Origin: Prolixibacter denitrificans
Lineage (GTDB): Bacteria > Bacteroidota > Bacteroidia > Bacteroidales > Prolixibacteraceae
Reading direction: 5' to 3'
Assembly (NCBI RefSeq): GCF_003014495.1
Contig: NZ_PYGC01000012.1
Coordinates: forward strand, 62,001 to 126,000
DNA: 64,000 nt
Made by a program: the position numbers and the translations under genes. This document shows positions 57,146 to 64,000 of this stretch, piece by piece. The notes beneath the pieces were generated by a model. It was given only the letters and a program-made list of their open reading frames with translations. It did no database searches and had not been told where the DNA came from. Each line of letters begins with the position of its first letter. Within the stretch, counting starts at the first letter, position 1.

Positions 57146-60100
57146 ATGAAAAAGAAAATGAACTTTCATTGGCTTAACAGAAAACCGGAACACTTACAAT
57201 CAACTGAACTATCTATTAAACAGCTTCGCAGTCGTTTTTGGAAGCGGGTTTTCAGAGATTCCTTTATTTTGCTCGGTCTGTTAGTGATCGTATTCGTCGT
57301 CACATCCATTCGATCGGGCGATCCGACTTCACAGAATGTTAACCAGCCGGTCGATTCGGTGAAGGTGGCCAGGCCGGTTCCGTTAGGTGACGTGCTAAGC
57401 CCTGACAGTTTAGCTTTACCGGATGAGGTCGGTTCTGTGAATTATCCGGCGACCCGAAAAGAGGGGTTTATCGGAGTCTTTGCCAACAGGCCGGTCGATA
57501 ATCCTGTCGACAATGTCTTTCACGTGCACATCGATCATCCGGTTCAAAAGAATGCAACCGTATGGCTGGAATATGATTTGAAAGGAGTGCAGGATTATAC
57601 CGGTATTTCGCACAGTGTGAACGAGCAGTTGTCGGTGGGTGGATATTTCGTCCGAAAGAACAAAACCTGGGGAAGACAAAAGGAGCTGCTGAATCCGGGC
57701 GACCTGAAAGAAGGAGATAATGTGATACGGTTTACCCTGCCCGAAGGAGCCGGTTACGGATATCAAATCCGAAATCTTTCCATCAAGGTGGAGCCTTACC
57801 GAGAGCTACAGGAACGTTCCCAAAGAAAGTTGGTTGTTAATCAGCCGGTCAACGAATGTTACTACGGAAAGCTGGGCTACCTGGAAGGATATGTGACGGG
57901 AAGTGGGAGCAAGCAGGCAAGTGTGTACGTCGCAGGAGATAAAGTCCGCTTTCAGAACGGGACATTTGAAAGCATCGTACAGAAGCCGGAAAATTCAGAA
58001 AAAACGTGGTCGGTAAATGTACGGGCGGTTTTCCCGGACGGGGAAGAGCTGCTTACCCGGGTATTGTTCAGACAACCGGCAAAATGGGATACAAAGAACG
58101 GCTTTCATAAAGAGATCCATCTCGCGGAGAAGACAGCCGAACCCGGTAAAGGATTTGCCCTAAAGCTGGGCGATGCCTTGCTGAAAGGTGATGCAGGCTC
58201 GGTGAAAGAGAATACCCGTTTATCGGTAACGGCACTTCGTGCCCGGGATGTACCCGCCCTGGATCCGGGAATGGTGAATGTGACCTCCGGATTCAGCGGA
58301 TACCGTTTTCTGCCACACGGGACCCGATTTCAGAAGCCGGTTACCATGGAGTTGGGGTACGATACCCATAAAATTCCCAACGGATACTCCGAAGAAGACA
58401 TTCGCACCTGTTATTTCGACGAAGAAACCAATCACTGGGTTCCCCTTCACAGAGATTCTGTACTGCTGGCATTGAACGCCGTCCGCTCGGGAACCACCCA
58501 CTTTACCGATTTCATCAACGCTATCATAAAAGTCCCGGAATCGCCCCAAACACAAGGGTACACCCCCACATCCATGAAAGATGTGAAGGTGGCGAATCCG
58601 GCTACCGGTATCAATTTAATAGCACCTCCTACGGCCAATTCCATGGGAAATGCCAATCTGAGCTACCCGATCGCTGTTCCGGCCGGACGACAGGGCATGC
58701 AGCCTTCGTTGTCCTTACGGTATAACAGCGGTGGCGGCGACGGTTGGTTGGGTTTAGGTTGGGATCTCTCGGTTCCTTCTATTTCCGTGGATACCCGTTG
58801 GGGGGTGCCCCGGTATGATCCGAACCTGGAGTCGGAAACCTACACGATGCAAGGAGAACAGTTGAGTCCTGTGGCTTATCGTTCGGCCTGGAAACCACGT
58901 GATAAAAGTGTAGACGCAGAAAAACTGTTCTATCCCCGCGTGGAGGGTGCTTTCAGCGAAATTAAGCGACATGGAGGAAGCCCTGCTACCTATTGGTGGG
59001 AAGTGACGGATAAGAGTGGGGTAAAATATTACTATGGTGGAGATGGAAGTAATGTGGATCAAAATGCCGTATTAAAAGACTACAAGGGGAATATTGCCTT
59101 TTGGGCGCTGACCAAAGTGCAGGATGTATTTGGTAATTGTGTAACCTATCAATATGATATTGATGAAATCAGGCAGTCAGCTGGCGATAAGTACCCTTCA
59201 AAACAGATTTACCTGAAGGAGATAAATTATACCGGGTATGGTCACGAGAAAGGTGCTTATTCGGTATATTTTAAACGCACGAAATTGGTCAACGGCGAAG
59301 AACGAAAGGATAAATCGTTTGATGCCCGTTTGGCATTCAAAAGGCATACAATCGATTTATTAAAGACCATTGAGGTCAAATTCAATAATTCCCTGATACG
59401 TTCATATGAATTGAATTATAAGGAAGGAGCGTTTTTTAAGACCCTTTTGACAAGTGTTGATGAGCTGGATTCTCAGGGAAAAGTATTTAGTGAACATGAA
59501 TTTGACTACTACAACGATGTAACGAAAGGAAATCAAACCAAATATTTCAATAGTGAGGTGCCCTGGGATTCTCAAGGGGATGATATTCAGGTTGATTTGT
59601 ACGGACTCAATAAGTTACCGAAGTTTAGTCCTGCTTCCTCAGCGTTAAGTGGTAGTTCATCGTGGAGCGGAGGTGCCGGCTTGTATGTTGGTCCCGGCAT
59701 TGGTGCCAATCCGTGGTCAAAAAAGGGAACTGTTGGTGGCTCTTATAGTTTTAATCATTCAGAAAGTGATGGGAAAGTACTTCTGGTCGATCTGAACGGG
59801 GATGGTTTGCCTGATAAGTTATTTCAAAAAGGAGGTCACGTTTGGTTTCGCCCTCAGCTACGACAAACAGCTGGTGATATGGAACCTCATTTTGGTGGGG
59901 CCGTCCCGATTGAGAGCATTAGTCGATTTCTAAAAGAAAAAACAAATTCTCATTCGTTGGGCGCCCAGATTAATATTAGTTTAAGTGGCTTTATTGGTGC
60001 AAATACGACTTATTCAAAATCAAAAACCTCTGTATATTTTTCGGATGTGAACGGAGATGGATTGCCTGATTTAGTGGATAACGGACGGGTACTTTTTAAT

Positions 60101-63100
60101 CGGCTAAAAGATGGTGTTCCGGAATTTGATGGTACGAGTGCAGGTACACCAAATCCAATAAATCAGAGTGGAGGTATTGATTCAGATATTTACAAGCCCG
60201 ATCCCACCGAACTGCAGGAGGCCGAAAAGCAAAATCCATTACATGATGTTATTCGGGTCTGGCAGGCTCCTTTTACGGGAAAAATAGATATTACAGCTCC
60301 GATTCATTTAATTGAAGATTTCAGTGCCGAAAGGAAAGGCTATTCTACAGCAGATGGCGTAGTAGCTTCACTGGAATACAACGGAACAAGATTATGGACT
60401 GATACCATCACGGAAAATGATTACAGTATAAAAACGCTATCGATCAAGAGTCTTGATATTAAAAGAGGAGACCGGTTATTTTTTAGGTTGAATTCGCGGT
60501 ATGACGGAGCCTATGATCAGGTAGCCTGGAATCCGGCTATTACATACATCAATGCCTCGAATCCAGACTTGAAAGATGCGAACGGGAAATATTATTTCAG
60601 GTTTATTGCCGGAGATGATTTTGTTTTAACCGGGAACCAAACGATTAGCACTCCAATTGATGGAAAGATTCAACTTGAGGGGACAATAAGAAAACCTGTC
60701 ACAAGCGACAATATAAAGGTCTCCATCATAAAAGAATTTGACGGAGCAAAAGATACCATTTGGTCGAAGCATCTTTCATGGAAAGATTCTGTATCCGTTG
60801 ATATTAGTCAGGAAAGAACGGTAAAAAAGGGGGAGACGTACAGTTTTAAAGTTGAGTCACAGTCCAATATCAACTGGTCCAATATTCATTGGAAACCAAG
60901 AATGTATTATACCGAATCCGATGATGAAAACGTACAATCGGTAGTCGATGCGGAAGGCGAGCCGACGATAAATGCTTATGCCACACCGTCATTTAGTATT
61001 TATGCCAATACAATCAGGGTTTCTTCGCCCTGGGTCGCACCACAGGCTGCAAAAGTAGATCTCATACCAGGAATATCTTTTACCAATGGGTATAACGGTA
61101 AGGTCGTATTTACCGCAAAGAGAAGAAATGAACTTATCGACAAAAGAACACTGACTATTGCTGACGGGGTAATGAGCAGTAAGGATACCATTCAAATTGA
61201 AGTAAATAAAGGAGACAGCGTCTTTTTCGGATATTACCTTCCTGATTTTGCTAAGGATGGTGCTATCAACAGTAATTCATTCATTCTTCAGGACAGTATT
61301 AAAAGTTTTTCTGATACGTTAATGGCGAGCTGTTATTCACCCATTGCGGATGAGGATGAGATTTATGGCCCATTGTATGGGGGGTGGGGGCAATTTATCT
61401 ACAATGCAAACGACGGCAGAGATTCAAAGGTAATTGACCAACAATTGCTTAAGCTCAATGACAACATTGCCGATGTTTCGAAATCAGATTTTGACCAAAT
61501 TGACGATCCATCTAAGTTGAAGGGATCAAAGGTCTACGACCCTTCAACGGATATCTTCATATTAATGACACCGGATGCTGAAAAAGGTGCCTGGGTGGGC
61601 TATGATGATTTGACTTACGTCAAAGACACAGTTGTCAGCTCATCCCGTATGGGGGAGGATGCCATTAGTCCCTTTAACCCGTTTTCCGGTGGGACTGGCG
61701 CCAGGGCGATTGATAAAATGAGCAGAAGTTTAAATATCTCCTTTTCAGGAGGTGGCAAGGTTGGAAGTGGTAGTGTAACCACCGGATGGAACAGGGTGCT
61801 AACTGATTTTACTGATATGAACGGTGACCGCTACCCTGATGTTGTTACCAAAGACAAAATACAGTACACTAATCCCGACGGCAGTTTGTCAGACTTCGAA
61901 AAGAACTTCGATGCACTTAATAAAACAACAGTTTATGCGGCAGGCCCTTCAATGAATGGAAAATTTACGGAAACTTCAAAAACGCCATCACATAGTGCAA
62001 ATGGGAATTTTTACATCGTAAAGAGTAAGGGGTCAACCTTTAACGTTGGTGGAGGAACCGGAAATAACTACACAACGCAGACCTATGCTGACATAAATGG
62101 AGATGGATTACCTGATAAAATTCGGTTGAACGGAAAAGTAGATATCAACCTGGGATATTCTTACACCGATGATGAAACCTGGAATATTGATTCAATTAGT
62201 GGTGGACATAGTAATGACATCAATGGTGGAACAGGTTTTAGTCTGTGGAATAATAGTTTTGAAGGTGGAATTGGGCTTTCGACTTCGTTTAGTCATCTGA
62301 GATACTCATTTATCGACGTCAATGGAGATGGCCTGGTCGATCTGGTGTACAAAAAAACCGGGGTTGTTTATCTGCGGTTAAACACAGGAACCGGATTTTC
62401 GCAGCCGTTTGCATGGAATGAAATCAGTGATATTGGAAAATCATCTACGACGAGTGCGTCGGCAAATGTTTCATTTACTTTTGGTTTTTCAGCCTTTTTG
62501 GCGAAAATAGTATTTACCCCTTCTATCAACGGAAGTGTTGGTATCAATCGCACAAATATTCAAATCTCGGATATTGACGGCGATGGTTATCCGGACTTTC
62601 TGCAATCAGACGTCGATAGCGACATCAAGGTGAAAAGTTCTGCTATTGCGCGTACCAATTTATTACATACGATACACCGACCTTTGAAATCAAGTATTGA
62701 ACTTAACTATAAACCGGTTGGAAATACCACGGATATGCCCCAATCCATCTGGGCGTTGAGTGAAGTGAAGGTGTTCGACGGTCACAAGGGCGATGGGGTG
62801 GATACCCTGAAAACCACTTTCGACTATTCGGACGGTTACCGCGACCGGCGCGAACGGACTTTCTATGGTTTTGGCGAGGTGAAAACGCATCAGCTGGATG
62901 AGCAGGGCGACGTTTACCGGACAACCATTCAGAAATTTGCCAACGATAATTACTACGATAAGGGATTGTTGTTGTCGGAAACCCTGGAGGATGTTAAGGG
63001 ACGGAAATATGTCGAAACGGTGAACAAATATCAGCTGAAGGATCCTGCCGACAACCTGAAAGCGATTGCCGATACAGCGGATATGGCAACGGTCTACCGG

Positions 63101-64000
63101 GCCTTCCCGGCGCTGGTGGAAACACACAAATACTTCTATGAAGGCGAGAGTTCGCCGCAGAAGAGTACCTACATGTCATTTGGTTACGGGGCATACGGCA
63201 ATGTCGTATCGTATACCGATCACGGCGAGCCGGACGAACCCGGCGATTCGATTTCGTCATCGATCCAGTATTGGGAGCTGACGGGTAAACACATTCTGAA
63301 CGTACCGAAATCCATTACGGTTACCGGTGAAGGAAAAACCTACCGGGAGCGCTCGACGGAGGTGGACGATCAGACGGGTAAGATCACCCAAATTACTCAG
63401 GCGCTGAAAAAGGGCCAGGCGGTGTACGACCTGCATTACGATGCCTACGGAAACCTTGATTCGATTATCCAACCCGCCAATTACAAAGGGCAGCGGATGC
63501 ACTATGCGTATGAATACGACCACACTGTGCACAGCTACATTACCAAAGTACGCGATGCTTACGGTTACAGTTCGTCCAGTACCTACGATTACCGTTTCGG
63601 GCAGGTGCTGAGCACGACGGACATCAATGGGCAGGAGACCAAATACGCGATCGATGATGTGGGACGTATCACAACGATTACGGGTCCGTACGAACTGGAA
63701 GCGGGTGTGCCGTTTACCATCAAGTTCCAATACCATCCGGATGCAACGGTACCCTGGGCCTTCACGCAGCATTACGATCCCGATCATCCGGATAATCCCA
63801 TCGAGACCGCGATGTTTATCGACGGACTGGGACGCGCCTTGCAAACGAAGAAAGATGCTGCCATCTTCCAGTCGAAACATTCCGACGACGAGGAGATGAT
63901 GATTGTCTCGGGCAAGGTGACGTACGATGCCTTCGGGCGGAGTGTGACTTCGTATTATCCGGTAACGGAAAAGAAAGGTCACACGGAAACGTTCAATACT
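57146..64000 (+). CDS. Giant SpvB/TcdB-like, FG-GAP and RHS-repeat protein (partial, runs off right edge)
   Basis: 2285 codons in frame with no stop. Short cytoplasmic N-terminus, one membrane helix (about 38-58, DSFILLGLLVIVFVV), beta-rich region to about 470, SpvB domain (from about 500: SYPIAVPAGRQGMQPSLSLRY... GWLGLGWDLSVPSI), then FG-GAP/VCBS-type calcium loops DLNGDGLPD (881), DVNGDGLPD (967), DMNGDRYPD (1556), DINGDGLPD (1648), DVNGDGLVD (1724), DIDGDGYPD (1809), and from about 1880 TcdB-mid/RHS sequence (YDAYGNLDSI, DVGRITTITGPYE, TYDAFGRSVTSYY). This is the BC-shell layout of Tc toxins and polymorphic RHS toxins. The toxin tip would be at the unseen C-terminus. Confidence 0.9.
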   Translation, partial: MKKKMNFHWLNRKPEHLQSTELSIKQLRSRFWKRVFRDSFILLGLLVIVFVVTSIRSGDPTSQNVNQPVDSVKVARPVPLGDVLSPDSLALPDEVGSVNYPATRKEGFIGVFANRPVDNPVDNVFHVHIDHPVQKNATVWLEYDLKGVQDYTGISHSVNEQLSVGGYFVRKNKTWGRQKELLNPGDLKEGDNVIRFTLPEGAGYGYQIRNLSIKVEPYRELQERSQRKLVVNQPVNECYYGKLGYLEGYVTGSGSKQASVYVAGDKVRFQNGTFESIVQKPENSEKTWSVNVRAVFPDGEELLTRVLFRQPAKWDTKNGFHKEIHLAEKTAEPGKGFALKLGDALLKGDAGSVKENTRLSVTALRARDVPALDPGMVNVTSGFSGYRFLPHGTRFQKPVTMELGYDTHKIPNGYSEEDIRTCYFDEETNHWVPLHRDSVLLALNAVRSGTTHFTDFINAIIKVPESPQTQGYTPTSMKDVKVANPATGINLIAPPTANSMGNANLSYPIAVPAGRQGMQPSLSLRYNSGGGDGWLGLGWDLSVPSISVDTRWGVPRYDPNLESETYTMQGEQLSPVAYRSAWKPRDKSVDAEKLFYPRVEGAFSEIKRHGGSPATYWWEVTDKSGVKYYYGGDGSNVDQNAVLKDYKGNIAFWALTKVQDVFGNCVTYQYDIDEIRQSAGDKYPSKQIYLKEINYTGYGHEKGAYSVYFKRTKLVNGEERKDKSFDARLAFKRHTIDLLKTIEVKFNNSLIRSYELNYKEGAFFKTLLTSVDELDSQGKVFSEHEFDYYNDVTKGNQTKYFNSEVPWDSQGDDIQVDLYGLNKLPKFSPASSALSGSSSWSGGAGLYVGPGIGANPWSKKGTVGGSYSFNHSESDGKVLLVDLNGDGLPDKLFQKGGHVWFRPQLRQTAGDMEPHFGGAVPIESISRFLKEKTNSHSLGAQINISLSGFIGANTTYSKSKTSVYFSDVNGDGLPDLVDNGRVLFNRLKDGVPEFDGTSAGTPNPINQSGGIDSDIYKPDPTELQEAEKQNPLHDVIRVWQAPFTGKIDITAPIHLIEDFSAERKGYSTADGVVASLEYNGTRLWTDTITENDYSIKTLSIKSLDIKRGDRLFFRLNSRYDGAYDQVAWNPAITYINASNPDLKDANGKYYFRFIAGDDFVLTGNQTISTPIDGKIQLEGTIRKPVTSDNIKVSIIKEFDGAKDTIWSKHLSWKDSVSVDISQERTVKKGETYSFKVESQSNINWSNIHWKPRMYYTESDDENVQSVVDAEGEPTINAYATPSFSIYANTIRVSSPWVAPQAAKVDLIPGISFTNGYNGKVVFTAKRRNELIDKRTLTIADGVMSSKDTIQIEVNKGDSVFFGYYLPDFAKDGAINSNSFILQDSIKSFSDTLMASCYSPIADEDEIYGPLYGGWGQFIYNANDGRDSKVIDQQLLKLNDNIADVSKSDFDQIDDPSKLKGSKVYDPSTDIFILMTPDAEKGAWVGYDDLTYVKDTVVSSSRMGEDAISPFNPFSGGTGARAIDKMSRSLNISFSGGGKVGSGSVTTGWNRVLTDFTDMNGDRYPDVVTKDKIQYTNPDGSLSDFEKNFDALNKTTVYAAGPSMNGKFTETSKTPSHSANGNFYIVKSKGSTFNVGGGTGNNYTTQTYADINGDGLPDKIRLNGKVDINLGYSYTDDETWNIDSISGGHSNDINGGTGFSLWNNSFEGGIGLSTSFSHLRYSFIDVNGDGLVDLVYKKTGVVYLRLNTGTGFSQPFAWNEISDIGKSSTTSASANVSFTFGFSAFLAKIVFTPSINGSVGINRTNIQISDIDGDGYPDFLQSDVDSDIKVKSSAIARTNLLHTIHRPLKSSIELNYKPVGNTTDMPQSIWALSEVKVFDGHKGDGVDTLKTTFDYSDGYRDRRERTFYGFGEVKTHQLDEQGDVYRTTIQKFANDNYYDKGLLLSETLEDVKGRKYVETVNKYQLKDPADNLKAIADTADMATVYRAFPALVETHKYFYEGESSPQKSTYMSFGYGAYGNVVSYTDHGEPDEPGDSISSSIQYWELTGKHILNVPKSITVTGEGKTYRERSTEVDDQTGKITQITQALKKGQAVYDLHYDAYGNLDSIIQPANYKGQRMHYAYEYDHTVHSYITKVRDAYGYSSSSTYDYRFGQVLSTTDINGQETKYAIDDVGRITTITGPYELEAGVPFTIKFQYHPDATVPWAFTQHYDPDHPDNPIETAMFIDGLGRALQTKKDAAIFQSKHSDDEEMMIVSGKVTYDAFGRSVTSYYPVTEKKGHTETFNT

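Noticed and set aside
1-64000. tRNA, rRNA, riboswitch (cobalamin, SAM, TPP) or integrase/att sites
   Set aside because: I looked in the intergenic gaps on both strands and saw none that I could support by eye; a tRNAscan/cmscan run would be the decisive check.

Overview
The window looks like chromosomal DNA of a member of the Bacteroidota, probably the Marinilabiliales/Prolixibacteraceae side (inference from gene content only). Evidence: a SusC/SusD pair with a hybrid two-component regulator (HTCS), a type IX secretion (T9SS) C-terminal signal, many lipoproteins with a LxxC-type lipobox, promoters of the TTTG/TAnnTTTG type, and little Shine-Dalgarno sequence. I see no rRNA, tRNA, CRISPR array, transposase or phage gene.

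1-16.3 kb (minus strand) is a polysaccharide utilisation locus: HTCS sensor-regulator, GH43, then susC-susD-surface lipoprotein-GH2-GH31, with the GH31 gene cut by the left edge. GH31 + GH2 + GH43 resembles the side-chain enzymes of xyloglucan loci. The susC and GH43 promoters share about 125 bp of related sequence, including GGGGAnAAATGTTA-type boxes that are repeated about 20-23 bp apart in front of susC. These are good candidates for the HTCS operator.

16.4-28 kb holds a radical SAM protein, DoxX, a tocopherol-cyclase-like protein, a divergent 5'-nucleotidase-family protein, ArfB, a P-type proton ATPase, a nitroreductase and small proteins. The nucleotidase gene is flanked by two copies of a roughly 535-nt minus-strand transcription unit. 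Each copy has its own promoter and terminator, and base changes between the copies preserve several hairpins. I read these as a duplicated large structured RNA.

28.1-36.5 kb is a sulfate/sulfite assimilation operon: cysD, cysN, DUF2061, siroheme synthase N-domain, cysJ, cysI, an SDR protein and uroporphyrinogen-III methyltransferase. It is preceded by an unannotated 31-codon leader peptide with 9 Met and 4 Cys. An intrinsic terminator follows, and a competing antiterminator pairing sits just downstream of the Met/Cys codons. This is a textbook arrangement for ribosome-mediated attenuation sensing sulfur amino acids.

36.5-55 kb is mixed housekeeping and envelope content: PQQ-propeller lipoprotein, S9 peptidase, a 21-nt tandem repeat, YjdI/GNAT pair, two isochorismatase-like hydrolases, cold-shock protein, SDR, two small paralogous lipoproteins, and three DUF3857/transglutaminase-like proteins, one with its catalytic Cys replaced by Ser.

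55-64 kb carries a T9SS-sorted surface protein followed by the first 2285 codons of a giant SpvB/FG-GAP/RHS-type protein that runs off the right edge.
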